Assembly (NCBI GenBank): GCA_016879935.1
Contig: JAACJQ010000101.1
Span: 17,678 to 81,677 of the forward strand
Reading direction: 5' to 3'
Length of the DNA stretch: 64,000 bases
Source: Archangiaceae bacterium
GTDB taxonomy: Bacteria > Myxococcota > Myxococcia > Myxococcales > Myxococcaceae
A model generated the notes under the pieces. It made no database searches and was not told the DNA's origin. It saw only the letters and a list, made by a program, of their open reading frames with translations. Made by a program: the position numbers and the translations under genes. Positions 30,725 through 39,563 of the stretch are shown piece after piece (the stretch's first letter is position 1; each line of letters opens with the position of its first letter).

Positions 30725-32791
30725 TCACAGACAGGGCACGTCGATGGTGACGCCGTCACGAGACGCCGGAATGTCTGGCGAGATCTCGAGCGTGCGCGGC
30801 TTCTGCTTCTTCTTCGGGGGGCACACGTAGCGAACGCCGACTGGCCCGGGAGGCAGCTCGACCGCAGCGCCCAGCGCGATCGCCGTGCCCGCGACCGTCA
30901 CCTTCGTGCCCGCCTGCCCACGGAACGTCACCTTCACGATCGAAGGTGGCGGCGGAGACTGCACGGGCTCCACGGCCTTTGGCTTCTCGGCGACGGGCTT
31001 CTGAACGGGCTTCGGCTTCGCGGACGATGGCCAGAAGGCCCAGGTGAGCAGCCCGACGGCGATCACGCCGAGCGCGATGATGAACCCCACGGCCACGCGC
31101 CGGTTCCGCGTGACGGCGCTGTCTTCGAAGCTCGCCATGTCGACGGTGGCGATGTGATCTTCGATGTCGAACGACTCTTTCGCGCGCTTCTGCTGCGTCG
31201 AGGTCTGGCGGCGGGGCCGCGAGGGTCGCTGGGGCCCGGGGTTCTGAGGAATGGGCAGCTGGTTCGCCGTGCGATCGTCGCGCTCGCGTGGGTCCCGCGT
31301 CGGCCCCGTCACGTCGTCAGGAATGGGCGGGGGCGGCCTTCGCGTCGGCGGCACGAGCAGCTTCTGGGGCGGTGGCTGCGAGACGGTCGAGACCGAGGGA
31401 TCACTCGGCACGTCGTTGATTGGCGGGTGCTCGCCCGTGGGCTCGAGAAACGCGACCACGTCACCCGTCTTCATCTCGGTCGGGCCAGACAACGAGATGC
31501 GGGTCGGGCCGAACTCCATCGAGTCCTTCTCGAGCACGGGCGCGAGCGTGGGCTCACTGCGGCCGATGTTCGTGCGTTCGGGTTCGAACGAAGGGTCGAT
31601 CGGAGGCAGGGTCGGAGCCGAGATGCTGGGCGCCTGGAACGGCGCGGTCGCGATCGCGTCGCGGCCCGCCTTCGGCTTGATGGGCTCGGTGATCTGCGGC
31701 TCTTCACGCACCGGCGGGCCCGGCTTCTCGGCTGCCTTTCGTGGGCTCACCGCGCCGGGGATCGAGACCGTGCGATCATCGTCGTCATCGCCGAGCTTCT
31801 GGAGCTTCTTCTTCGGCAGCGGCGGCGCGGGAATGGTCGGCTGCGCCTGCGTCTGCGCGTTGGGCGGCACGTAGACGCTGGTGCGCTCGTCGTCGTCGCC
31901 GAAGAGGTCGGCCATGTACTGGCCGACGTCGTCTTTCGTGGTGGGCGCCTCGACCTGAATGAAGCCGTCGAGCGCGGCGCGAATCTCTTCGGCCGACTGG
32001 TAGCGCTTGTCGCGGTCCTTCTCGAGGCACCGCATGATGATGCGCGAGAGCGAGATCGGGTAGCCGGGCACCACCGTGTGCGGCGGGTCGGGGTCCTCCA
32101 TCCGAATGGAGTAGATCACCGCCTCGGTGGTGTTCCGATAGAACGGGCTCTTCCCGACGGTGAGCTCGTACAAGAGCGTTCCGAGCGCGAAGAGATCGGC
32201 GCGGTGATCGAGCCGGTCTTGCGTGAGCTGCTCGGGTGCGAGGTAGAGGAACTTGCCCTTGATGACGCCCGGCTTCGACCGGCTCATCCACGCGGTGGCC
32301 TTGGCGATGCCGAAGTCGACGAGCTTCACGTCGCCGCGGTAGCTGACCATGACGTTCTGCGGGCTGACGTCGCGGTGAATGATGCCGAGCGGCTTACCGT
32401 CGGTGCCCGGCCGCTGGTGGGCGTGGTGAAGGCCCTCGCAGAGCCGCGCGATCACCCACGCGCCGATGCCGGGCGGAATCGGAGACTCGCGCTCCTGCTC
32501 CTTCAGCAGCACCTTGCGCAGGTCGATGCCGTCGACCCACTCCATCGAGATGAAGGTCGAGCCGTCGAGGCGGCCGAGCTCGAAGACCTCGACGATGTTC
32601 GGGTGGTGCAGCTGCGCTGCGATGCGCGCCTCGTCGAGGAACATCTTGAGGAACTCCACCTCTTCCGCGAGGTACGGGAGAATTCGCTTCAAGACGACCA
32701 TGCGGTTCGAGCGCGTGTCCTTCGCGAGGTAGAGCTCGGCCATGCCACCGACCGCCAGCCGCTTGAGCAGCAGGTACGGGCCGTAGGGCAC
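30725..32791 (-). CDS. Hanks-type Ser/Thr protein kinase, single-pass membrane protein
   Basis: The 688-residue kinase has its catalytic domain at ~5-280, with glycine loop LAVGGMAELY, Lys35 (VLKR), HRDVSPQN (139-146, Asp141) and DFG (159-161). The VSPQN form is the variant common in myxobacteria. A ~280-residue Pro/Thr-rich linker leads to one membrane helix (~565-587) and a ~100-residue C-terminal domain. The GTG at 32791 is conservative. The frame stays open upstream, where AGGGGAG is ideally placed for an ATC codon at 32818, giving a 697-residue product. Confidence 0.92.
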   Translation of the reverse strand: MPYGPYLLLKRLAVGGMAELYLAKDTRSNRMVVLKRILPYLAEEVEFLKMFLDEARIAAQLHHPNIVEVFELGRLDGSTFISMEWVDGIDLRKVLLKEQERESPIPPGIGAWVIARLCEGLHHAHQRPGTDGKPLGIIHRDVSPQNVMVSYRGDVKLVDFGIAKATAWMSRSKPGVIKGKFLYLAPEQLTQDRLDHRADLFALGTLLYELTVGKSPFYRNTTEAVIYSIRMEDPDPPHTVVPGYPISLSRIIMRCLEKDRDKRYQSAEEIRAALDGFIQVEAPTTKDDVGQYMADLFGDDDERTSVYVPPNAQTQAQPTIPAPPLPKKKLQKLGDDDDDRTVSIPGAVSPRKAAEKPGPPVREEPQITEPIKPKAGRDAIATAPFQAPSISAPTLPPIDPSFEPERTNIGRSEPTLAPVLEKDSMEFGPTRISLSGPTEMKTGDVVAFLEPTGEHPPINDVPSDPSVSTVSQPPPQKLLVPPTRRPPPPIPDDVTGPTRDPRERDDRTANQLPIPQNPGPQRPSRPRRQTSTQQKRAKESFDIEDHIATVDMASFEDSAVTRNRRVAVGFIIALGVIAVGLLTWAFWPSSAKPKPVQKPVAEKPKAVEPVQSPPPPSIVKVTFRGQAGTKVTVAGTAIALGAAVELPPGPVGVRYVCPPKKKQKPRTLEISPDIPASRDGVTIDVPCL

Positions 32792-32925
32792 GGCGTTCTG
32801 GGGGCCTTCCGTGGCGATGCGTCACTCCCCTGCGTCGAAGGGCTGAAGCCTAGCCTCCCATGGGGCGTTGCGTGATTTCGTTGACGGGTCGCGATGGGAG
32901 GGCCGCTGTGAAATGGTCCGCCTCC

Positions 32926-33690
32926 ATGCCCCCGCTCTTCTCCCGCGTCGCGCTCGCGACCGTTCTGTTCGCCTTCCCCGCATCGGCCCACTTCTGGCTC
33001 GAAGCACCACCCGCCACGTTCGATCAGGCCGCGCCGTACGGAGACCCGCAGAAGACGGCGCCCTGTGGCCCGACGGGAGCCGGCACGCCGACGAACGCGG
33101 TCACCACGGTGACGGCCGGCGACATGGTCTCGATTCGAATTCGCGAGACGATCTTCCACCCCGGGCACTACCGCGTCGCGCTCGGGCTCAACGGGCCCGG
33201 CGATCTGCCCGCGGCTCCCCCAGTGACCCCGACCGGAACCGACGCGTGCGCGAGCACGACGATTCAGGGCACGCCGGTGTTCCCGGTGATCGCCGATGGG
33301 CAGCTTCGGCACTCCATGCAGTTCGGCGGCGCGCAGACGTTCTCGGTGCGCATTCCCGAAAACGTGAGCTGCACCAACTGCACCCTGCAGGTGCTCGAGT
33401 TCATGTCGTCACACGGAGCGCCGTGCTTCTACTACCACTGCGCGACCCTCACGATTCTGCCCCGCGACGCAGGCAGTGGGGCCGTCGACGCGGGCACGAT
33501 GACAGGTGATGCAGGAACGACGAACGACGCAGGGAGCGGCGCACCCATCGCCGACGCAGGGCACGTGCATGACGTCGATGGCGGCGTCGACCCGATGCAG
33601 ATGGGTGGCTGCGGCTGCACTTCGGTGAGCGCGGCCCCGTTGCTGCTGATGCTCGCCGCCCTGTTCGCGTTGTCGTTTCGCCGGGCCTGA
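32926..33690 (+). CDS. LPMO-like exported protein with MYXO-CTERM-type anchor
   Basis: The 254-residue protein has a signal peptide ending PASA|HFWLEAPP. Mature residue 1 is His22, the expected N-terminal ligand of a copper histidine brace, as in lytic polysaccharide monooxygenases. Further candidate ligands are His78 and His81 (FHPGHYRVALG) and a late SSHGAPCFYYHC segment. A DAG-rich linker precedes GGCGCTSVSA and a hydrophobic helix with terminal arginines, the layout of a MYXO-CTERM sorting signal. NCBI names similar proteins SCE4755 family polysaccharide monooxygenase-like. Copper binding and activity are not proven by sequence. Confidence 0.85.
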   Translation: MPPLFSRVALATVLFAFPASAHFWLEAPPATFDQAAPYGDPQKTAPCGPTGAGTPTNAVTTVTAGDMVSIRIRETIFHPGHYRVALGLNGPGDLPAAPPVTPTGTDACASTTIQGTPVFPVIADGQLRHSMQFGGAQTFSVRIPENVSCTNCTLQVLEFMSSHGAPCFYYHCATLTILPRDAGSGAVDAGTMTGDAGTTNDAGSGAPIADAGHVHDVDGGVDPMQMGGCGCTSVSAAPLLLMLAALFALSFRRA

Positions 33691-33706
33691 TCTCGCCGAG
33701 GCCCGG
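33680..33706. terminator. bidirectional terminator between convergent genes
   Basis: GCCGGGCCT (33680-33688) and AGGCCCGGC (33699-33706) form a 9-bp stem with a 10-base loop across the stops of the LPMO-like and 3-hydroxyacyl-CoA dehydrogenase genes; the T-tracts are weak. Confidence 0.55.
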
Positions 33707-33710
33707 CAAA

Positions 33711-34562
33711 TCAGTACTTGTAGAAGCCCTCGCCCGACTTCTTCCCGACCTTCCCGGCGCGCACCATCTTCTTGAGCAGCTGCGGCGGGCGGAACGTCGG
33801 GCTGCCGGTCTCGGCGTAGAGGTACTCCGCGATGGCGAGGCGAACGTCGAGGCCCACGAGATCGCCCAGCTCGAGCGGCCCCATCGGGTGGCCGTAGCCG
33901 AGCTTCATCGCGCGATCGATGTCCTCTGCCGACGCGACGCCCTCTTCCAGCATGCGCGTCGCCTCGAGCCCCAGCGCCACGCCGAGCCGTGACGAAGCGA
34001 AGCCCGGCGAGTCCTTCACGACGATCATCTCTTTGCCGAGCACCGCGCCGTACGCCTTCGCGCGGGTCACCGTCTCGTCGGTCGTCTGAAACGCGCGCAC
34101 CACCTCGAGCAGCTTCATGAGGTGCACGGGGTTGAAGAAGTGCAGGCCCACGACGCGCCCGGGGTTCGTCGCGGCCGCCGCGATCTCGGTGAGGCTCAGT
34201 GAGCTCGTGTTCGACGCGAGGATCGTATCGCTCGGGCAGATCGCCGAGAGCTGCTTGAACAGGTCCTGCTTGAGGCTGAGCTTCTCGGGCGCGGCCTCGA
34301 CGACGAGGTGGCATTGCGAGAGCGACTCGAGGAAGTCGGCGGTCGAGATGCGGGCGAGCGTGGCGTCGCGGGCCTCGGGCGTGACCTTCTTCTTCTCGAC
34401 GCCGACGGCGAGGTTCTTCTCGATCTTCGCGCGCCCCGCCTCGGCGGCGGCTTTCGTCACGTCGTAGAGCACCACCTCGAAGCCGGCCTGCGCCGAGACG
34501 TGCGCGATGCCGTGGCCCATGGTGCCGGCGCCGATGACTCCCACTGCTTTCGCGTTGCTCAT
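33711..34562 (-). CDS. 3-hydroxybutyryl-CoA dehydrogenase
   Basis: The 283-residue NAD(P)-dependent enzyme oxidises 3-hydroxyacyl-CoA in beta-oxidation or butyrate-type pathways. The N-terminal Rossmann motif is VIGAGTMGHGIAHV. The catalytic segment ILASNTSSLSLTEIA with FFNPVHLMKLLEVV and the C-terminal helical domain follow the family. It lies 13 bp after the enoyl-CoA hydratase stop, with AAGGAG upstream of its ATG. Together the two carry out hydration and oxidation steps of acyl-CoA degradation. The chain length is not evident. Confidence 0.95.
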   Translation of the reverse strand: MSNAKAVGVIGAGTMGHGIAHVSAQAGFEVVLYDVTKAAAEAGRAKIEKNLAVGVEKKKVTPEARDATLARISTADFLESLSQCHLVVEAAPEKLSLKQDLFKQLSAICPSDTILASNTSSLSLTEIAAAATNPGRVVGLHFFNPVHLMKLLEVVRAFQTTDETVTRAKAYGAVLGKEMIVVKDSPGFASSRLGVALGLEATRMLEEGVASAEDIDRAMKLGYGHPMGPLELGDLVGLDVRLAIAEYLYAETGSPTFRPPQLLKKMVRAGKVGKKSGEGFYKY

Positions 34563-34575
34563 GCTCTGAACTCCT

Positions 34576-35325
34576 TCAGCCCTTCTTCTTCTTCTCGAGG
34601 AAGGCGGTCATGCGTTCGCGCTTCTCGGCGGAGTCGAACAGCAGCGCCTGGGCCAGCCGCTCGACCGGCTCGGCGTGCTGCTGCCGCGACAGCGCGTTGA
34701 GCGTCACCTTCGCGACCTGCACCGCCAGCGGTGAGTTCTTCGCGATCTGCAGCGCGATGTCCTTCGCGATCGACAGCGCATCGGAGTCGACGAGCCGCTC
34801 GAACAGGCCATACGAGAACGCCTCCTCGGCATCGAGGATTCGGCCAGTGAAGATCAGCTCCTTCGCGTGGCCGAAGCCCACCACCCGTGGCAGCCGCCAG
34901 GTGCCGCCTGCGCCCGGGAAGATGCCCAGCGACACCTCGGGCATGCCCACCTTCGCGGTCTTCGACGCCACCCGCAGATCGCACGAGAGCGCCAGCTCGA
35001 GACCGCCGCCCAGCGCGTAGCCGTCGATGGCCGCGATCACGGGGCGCGGAAAGTCTTCGAGCTTCTGGAACAGCCGCTGGTTGATGCCGAAGAACGCCTC
35101 GCGGTGCGTGCGCTCCTTCAGCTCGGCGATGTCAGCGCCACCCGCGAAGGCCTTGCCGCCCGCGCCCGAGAGCACGACGGCGCGCAGATCCTCACGCTCG
35201 GCCCAGGCGTCGAGCGTCGTGTGCAGCGCGTCGATGAGCTCGCGATTGATCGCGTTGCGCACCTCGGGCCGGTTGAGCTCGAGGTGGCCGATTCCGTCAG
35301 CGATGGAGGCGTTGAGAACGCCCAT
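34576..35325 (-). CDS. enoyl-CoA hydratase/isomerase
   Basis: The 249-residue crotonase-family protein contains the oxyanion-hole motifs FAGGADIAELK and YALGGGLELALSCDLR and the catalytic glutamate region VGMPEVSLGIFPGAGGT, in line with a hydratase rather than a pure isomerase. It is 3 bp after the upstream lipoprotein stop and 13 bp before the dehydrogenase gene, so the three form one minus-strand unit. Divergent thiolase and MDR genes begin ~1.3 kb away. Confidence 0.94.
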   Translation of the reverse strand: MGVLNASIADGIGHLELNRPEVRNAINRELIDALHTTLDAWAEREDLRAVVLSGAGGKAFAGGADIAELKERTHREAFFGINQRLFQKLEDFPRPVIAAIDGYALGGGLELALSCDLRVASKTAKVGMPEVSLGIFPGAGGTWRLPRVVGFGHAKELIFTGRILDAEEAFSYGLFERLVDSDALSIAKDIALQIAKNSPLAVQVAKVTLNALSRQQHAEPVERLAQALLFDSAEKRERMTAFLEKKKKG

Positions 35326-35328
35326 CGA

Positions 35329-36471
35329 TCACTGCACCGAGCCCTGCAACTCGGTGCACTCGGTCGGGTACAGCACGTAGGTGAACTGGTTGTTCGCGAA
35401 CGGCACCGAGCCGGCGTCGCGGGCGCTCCCGCAGTTCGCGTTCCCGATGCAGGGCGCGTGCGTGTACGTGTCCCAGATGCCCGTGAGGCCGTTGGGGAAC
35501 GTCACGGTGCCGCCGTCGGCGGCGATCGCACGCCAGTCGCAGCGCACCGAGCCGCCGTCGCGCGTCTCACCAAAGGTGAAGAAGTTGTCGACGAGAATGC
35601 CGCCCGTGATCTCGAAGCCGTTGTAGCCGCTGATGCCGCCGTCGACGCCGATGCGCGTGAGCGGGAGCGGCGTGGCGTTGGTGAGCGTGACCGGGCCGGG
35701 AATGAAGACGCGCGTCGAGGCGAGCTCGGGGTTGGGCCGCGAGGTGCCGTTCATCGAGTTGCCGAAGCCCGGCATCGCCGTCACCGGCTGCGTCGAGAGC
35801 CCGCCGTCGACGACCTCGATCACCAGAATGCCGCCGTCGTTGCGCACGGCCGAGCTGCAGCCTTCGCCGAGGTGACGACGGTACCCGTAGCGATCCCACG
35901 TCGAGAACTGCGACTGGTAGAAGCCGCGAACGTTGACCAGCTCGCCGACTTGCGGCGTGTAGGTGCGCGGCAGATCCGTGTAGTCCTTTCGAATCCAGAG
36001 GCCCTGGCGGTTGTCGCGGGTGTCTTGCACCCAGAAGTACGCCTGGTGATCGCCCATGCCGCCGATGTTCACCTCGTCGATGGCGGCGATGACGACATCG
36101 CGAACCTCGACGTAGTCCTGACAGATGCGCGCGCACTTCGCGGCGGCGATCGAATAGTCCGAGCCGTTCCAGCCGAAGCCGTTGGGGCAGATGCCGCCAT
36201 CGGAGGTCGTGCCTCCGCCCGTCGCCGAGCCGCCGCCCGTCGCGTTGCCGCCACCCGTCGCGTTGCCGCCGCCGGTCGCGGTGCCACCTGCACGACCACC
36301 AGCCGTCGAACCGCCACCAACTGCCGTTCCGCCACCCGAGCTGCTCGAGCCACCGCCGGTGAGGAGCGTCGTGCCCCCGCCCTTGCCGCCATCAGTTCCC
36401 GAGGGCCGAACCGGGCACGCCGAGAACACCGAGAGGACCACGCTCGCCATCAACAGGGTACGCATCATCAT
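35329..36471 (-). CDS. lipoprotein with Gly/Thr repeat spacer
   Basis: The 380-residue protein has a lipoprotein signal (MASVVLSVFSAC) followed by a ~70-residue linker rich in GGG and ATGGGN/S units. The globular C-terminal ~280 residues contain six to eight cysteines and an OB-like beta domain (ELVNVRGFYQSQFSTWDRYGYRRHL). I do not know the family; related spacers are common in predicted outer-membrane lipoproteins of this phylum. It sits first in the probable unit with the two acyl-CoA enzymes, an unlikely functional match. Confidence 0.75.
   Translation of the reverse strand: MMMRTLLMASVVLSVFSACPVRPSGTDGGKGGGTTLLTGGGSSSSGGGTAVGGGSTAGGRAGGTATGGGNATGGGNATGGGSATGGGTTSDGGICPNGFGWNGSDYSIAAAKCARICQDYVEVRDVVIAAIDEVNIGGMGDHQAYFWVQDTRDNRQGLWIRKDYTDLPRTYTPQVGELVNVRGFYQSQFSTWDRYGYRRHLGEGCSSAVRNDGGILVIEVVDGGLSTQPVTAMPGFGNSMNGTSRPNPELASTRVFIPGPVTLTNATPLPLTRIGVDGGISGYNGFEITGGILVDNFFTFGETRDGGSVRCDWRAIAADGGTVTFPNGLTGIWDTYTHAPCIGNANCGSARDAGSVPFANNQFTYVLYPTECTELQGSVQ
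36209..36280. repeat. four 18-bp tandem repeats in the lipoprotein spacer
   Basis: Units at 36209-36226, 36227-36244, 36245-36262 and 36263-36280 vary at 1-6 positions and encode ATGGGN/S-type hexapeptides on the minus strand. Confidence 0.7.
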
Positions 36472-36596
36472 GGAGCAACCGCTTCTTTCGTTGAGCCGGC
36501 ACGGCCTGCCAACCCGGTGGATTTTCCCGACCGCGACTTCTAGGAGGCGCGGCTGTACACGAGGCCCTCCAGCCCTTCAAGACACGGAGTCATCAC

Positions 36597-37625
36597 ATGC
36601 GCGCAGTCGGTTTCACCAGACACGGCGGCCCCGAAGTGCTCGAAGTCATTGAGCTGCCGACGCCCGAACCGAAAGCGCGTGAGGTGCGGGTGAAAGTGAA
36701 GGCGGTTGCGCTCAATCACCTCGACGTCTGGGTTCGAAAAGGGTGGCAGGGCCTCAAGCTCCAGCTGCCGCACGTGCTGGGCGCAGACATCTCGGGCGTC
36801 GTCGACAAGGCCGGCGCCGAGGTGCTCGACCTCGAGCCGGGCACCGAGGTCTGCGTGAACCCTGGCGTCTCGTGCGGCGTCTGCGAGCGCTGCCTCAAGG
36901 GCGAAGACAACCTCTGCCGTCAGTACACGATCCTCGGAGAGCACATTCGTGGCGGCTACGCCGAGTACGTCTGTGTGCCGCGCCAGAACATTCTGCCGAA
37001 GCCCAAGAAGCTGTCGTTCGAAGAGGCCGCGTGTCTGCCGCTCACGTTCCTGACCGCGTGGACGATGCTGGTGCGGCGAGCCCAGCTTCAGGCCGGCGAG
37101 ACGGTGCTGATTCACGCCGCGGGCTCGGGCGTCGGCAGCGCAGGCATTCAGATCGCGAAGCTGCTCGGCGCGAAGGTGATCGCCACGACGTCGACCGAAG
37201 AGAAGGCGAAGAAGGCCCTGCAGCTGGGCGCGGATCACGTCATCAACTACGCGACGCACGACTTCGTCGACGAGGTGAAGAAGCTCACCAACAAGAAGCT
37301 CGTCGACGTGGTGTTCGAGCACACCGGCGCCTCGACCTGGGACAAGTCGATCGCGTGTCTGCCGTACGGCGGGCGACTCGTGACGTGCGGCGCGACCGCC
37401 GGCGGCGACGTGAAGCTCGACCTGCGCGTGCTCTTCTACAAACGCATCTCGCTGCTCGGCTCGACGATGGGCTCGAAGGGCGACCTGTTCCGCGTCATGC
37501 AGCTCGTCGACGAAGGAAAGTTCAGGCCGGTGCTCGATCGGGTGCTGCCGCTCGAGAAGGCCGCCGAGGCGCATGGCCTGCTGAGCGATCGCAAGTCGTT
37601 CGGGAACGTGGTGCTGACGCCATGA
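36597..37625 (+). CDS. zinc-containing MDR alcohol dehydrogenase-like oxidoreductase
   Basis: The 342-residue medium-chain dehydrogenase/reductase has the structural-zinc cysteines in [16 protein letters not shown]. The nucleotide site is [21 protein letters not shown]. The N-terminus [17 protein letters not shown] is quinone-reductase-like, whereas the zinc lobe is alcohol-dehydrogenase-like, so either reaction is possible. GGAG lies about 9 bases upstream of ATG. Its stop overlaps the thiolase start as ATGA, so the pair is translationally coupled. Confidence 0.93.
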   Translation: MRAVGFTRHGGPEVLEVIELPTPEPKAREVRVKVKAVALNHLDVWVRKGWQGLKLQLPHVLGADISGVVDKAGAEVLDLEPGTEVCVNPGVSCGVCERCLKGEDNLCRQYTILGEHIRGGYAEYVCVPRQNILPKPKKLSFEEAACLPLTFLTAWTMLVRRAQLQAGETVLIHAAGSGVGSAGIQIAKLLGAKVIATTSTEEKAKKALQLGADHVINYATHDFVDEVKKLTNKKLVDVVFEHTGASTWDKSIACLPYGGRLVTCGATAGGDVKLDLRVLFYKRISLLGSTMGSKGDLFRVMQLVDEGKFRPVLDRVLPLEKAAEAHGLLSDRKSFGNVVLTP

Positions 37626-38815
37626 ACGACTGCTTCGTGGTGGACGCGGTGCGCACGCCGATCGGGAAGCTCCGCGGAGCGTTGAAAGACGTTCGGCCCG
37701 ACGATCTCGCGGCGCTGGTGATTCGCGCGGTGGTGGAGCGCACGAAGCTCGACACATCGACGATCGACGAGCTGTACCTGGGCTGTGCGAACCAGGCCGG
37801 TGAAGACAACCGCAACGTCGCGCGCATGGCGGCGCTGCTCGCCGGGCTTCCCCAGTCGGTTCCGGCCGGCACGGTGAATCGCCTGTGTGGCTCGGGGCTC
37901 GAGGCGATCATTCAGGGCGCGCGCATGATTCGGCTCGGTGAAGCCGATGTGGTGATCGCTGGCGGGGTGGAGTCGATGACCCGCGCGCCGTGGTCGATGC
38001 CGAAGCCGGCCGACGGCTTTCCCAGCGGCAAGCTCGAGGGCTACGACACCGCACTCGGCTGGCGGTACCCGAACCCGAAGCTGGCGGCGATGTTCCCCCT
38101 CGAGCAGATGGGTGAGACCGCCGAGAACGTCGCGGAGCAGTGGAAGATCGCGCGCGACGACCAGGATCGGTTCGCCCTCGCCTCCCATCAGAAGGCCGTC
38201 GCTGCCCAGAAGGAAGGCCGCTTCGCCGCCGAGCTGGTGAACGTCGAGCTCGCCCAGAAGAAAGGAGCGCCCATCGTCGTCTCGCAGGACGAGCAGCCGC
38301 GCGCCGACTCGTCGCTCGAGAAGCTGTCGAGCTTGAAGGCCGCGTTTCGTGACGGGGGCTCGGTCACCGCAGGCAACTCGTCGTCGCTCAACGACGGCGC
38401 GTCGGCCGTGGTGTTGATGAGTGAGCGGGCGCTGAAGGGCCGGGAGCCGCTCGCCCGCTTCGTCTCGAGCGCAACCGCCGGCGTCGATCCCCGCACCATG
38501 GGCATCGGGCCTGTTCCTGCCTCGAGGAAGGCGCTCGCAAAGGCAGCATGGGACGTCGGCTCGGTCGAGCTCATCGAACTCAACGAAGCGTTCGCAGCGC
38601 AGTCCCTCGCCTGCATTCGTGAACTCGGTCTCGACGAAGCGAAGGTGAACGTGAACGGTGGCGCCATCGCGCTGGGTCACCCGCTCGGCATGTCGGGCGC
38701 GCGCATCACCGCCACCCTGCTCCACGCCATGAAGGCGCGCGGGGCCAAACGGGGCCTGGCGTCGATGTGCATCGGCGTGGGTCAGGGAATCGCGGCCTGC
38801 TTCGAGCGGCCGTGA
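37622..38815 (+). CDS. acetyl-CoA acyltransferase (thiolase)
   Basis: The 397-residue thiolase has the acylated Cys89 (NRLCGSGLE), the substrate motif [21 protein letters not shown] with the catalytic His, and the final CIGVGQGIA cysteine. It is a degradative-type thiolase that cleaves 3-ketoacyl-CoA. Overlap with the MDR gene implies a common step set, and together with the enoyl-CoA hydratase and dehydrogenase at 33.7-35.3 kb the region covers most of a beta-oxidation-like spiral. No acyl-CoA dehydrogenase is seen. Confidence 0.95.
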   Translation: MNDCFVVDAVRTPIGKLRGALKDVRPDDLAALVIRAVVERTKLDTSTIDELYLGCANQAGEDNRNVARMAALLAGLPQSVPAGTVNRLCGSGLEAIIQGARMIRLGEADVVIAGGVESMTRAPWSMPKPADGFPSGKLEGYDTALGWRYPNPKLAAMFPLEQMGETAENVAEQWKIARDDQDRFALASHQKAVAAQKEGRFAAELVNVELAQKKGAPIVVSQDEQPRADSSLEKLSSLKAAFRDGGSVTAGNSSSLNDGASAVVLMSERALKGREPLARFVSSATAGVDPRTMGIGPVPASRKALAKAAWDVGSVELIELNEAFAAQSLACIRELGLDEAKVNVNGGAIALGHPLGMSGARITATLLHAMKARGAKRGLASMCIGVGQGIAACFERP

Positions 38816-38895
38816 ATGAAAGCTGGTTGTGTCCGTCGCGAGGCGTGCCCAGAGTCCGCGGCGATTCGTTCCACCCAACCACAGGAGTGCATTCC

Positions 38896-39510
38896 ATGAT
38901 GAAGCGTCTGATCCTCGCCGTTGCCGTGTTGTCCTCCCTCGCGTTCGCCGACGACAAGAAGGGCGAAGAGAAGGGAAAGAAGGAGAAGGAGATGCCCGCC
39001 GCTGCCGCGCCCGCCGCCGCCGGTGAGAAGGCCGACCCGAAGGCCGCGAAGGCCGCCCGCGAGGAGAAGAAGAAGGCGAACAAGGCGAAGGCCGAGGAGC
39101 GCAAGAAGGCCGCGCAGGAAAAGTCGAAGGCGGCGAAAGACGGCGCGAAGGCGAAAGTCGACGCGGTCAAGGCCGAGCACAAGACGAAGACCGAGGCCGT
39201 GAAGACCGAGTGGAAGGCGAAGATCGACGCCGCGAAGGAAGCGGCCAAGAAGGCGGGCGAGGAGGCGAAGGCGAAGAAGGACCCCGCGTCGAAGGCGGCC
39301 GAGGCGAAGGCCAAGGCCGAGCTGAAGAAGACCGAAGCGCTCGCGAAGGTCGAGTCGTCGAAGGCTGCGGCGATCGCGGCGAACGCGCAGGCAAAGGCTG
39401 AGGCTGACGCGAAGCTCGAGCAGGCGATGGCGGGCGCAGAGGCCGACGCCGAGAAGGCGAACGCCGACGCCGAGCGTGAAGCGGCCGACGCTGACGCCGA
39501 CGCCGAGTAA
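38896..39510 (+). CDS. secreted Ala/Lys/Glu-rich helical protein
   Basis: The 204-residue protein has a signal peptide (MMKRLILAVAVLSSLAFA) and then almost only Ala, Lys, Glu and Asp, which predicts a long charged helix or coiled coil across residues ~35-200. CAGGAG is eight bases upstream of ATG 38896. Such proteins bind cell-wall polymers, nucleic acids or metals nonspecifically; no specific function can be given. The acidic last 25 residues differ from the basic middle. Confidence 0.78.
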   Translation: MMKRLILAVAVLSSLAFADDKKGEEKGKKEKEMPAAAAPAAAGEKADPKAAKAAREEKKKANKAKAEERKKAAQEKSKAAKDGAKAKVDAVKAEHKTKTEAVKTEWKAKIDAAKEAAKKAGEEAKAKKDPASKAAEAKAKAELKKTEALAKVESSKAAAIAANAQAKAEADAKLEQAMAGAEADAEKANADAEREAADADADAE

Positions 39511-39530
39511 TCAGCCCAGAGTCGCCGTTC

Positions 39531-39563
39531 GAAGGCCGCGCCCAGTCACGGGGTGCGGCCTTC
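39531..39563. terminator. candidate bidirectional terminator
   Basis: GAAGGCCGC (39531-39539) and GCGGCCTTC (39555-39563) form a 9-bp stem between the convergent helical-protein and glycosylase genes, overlapping the glycosylase 3' end. The plus-strand tail is TTCG. Confidence 0.5.
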
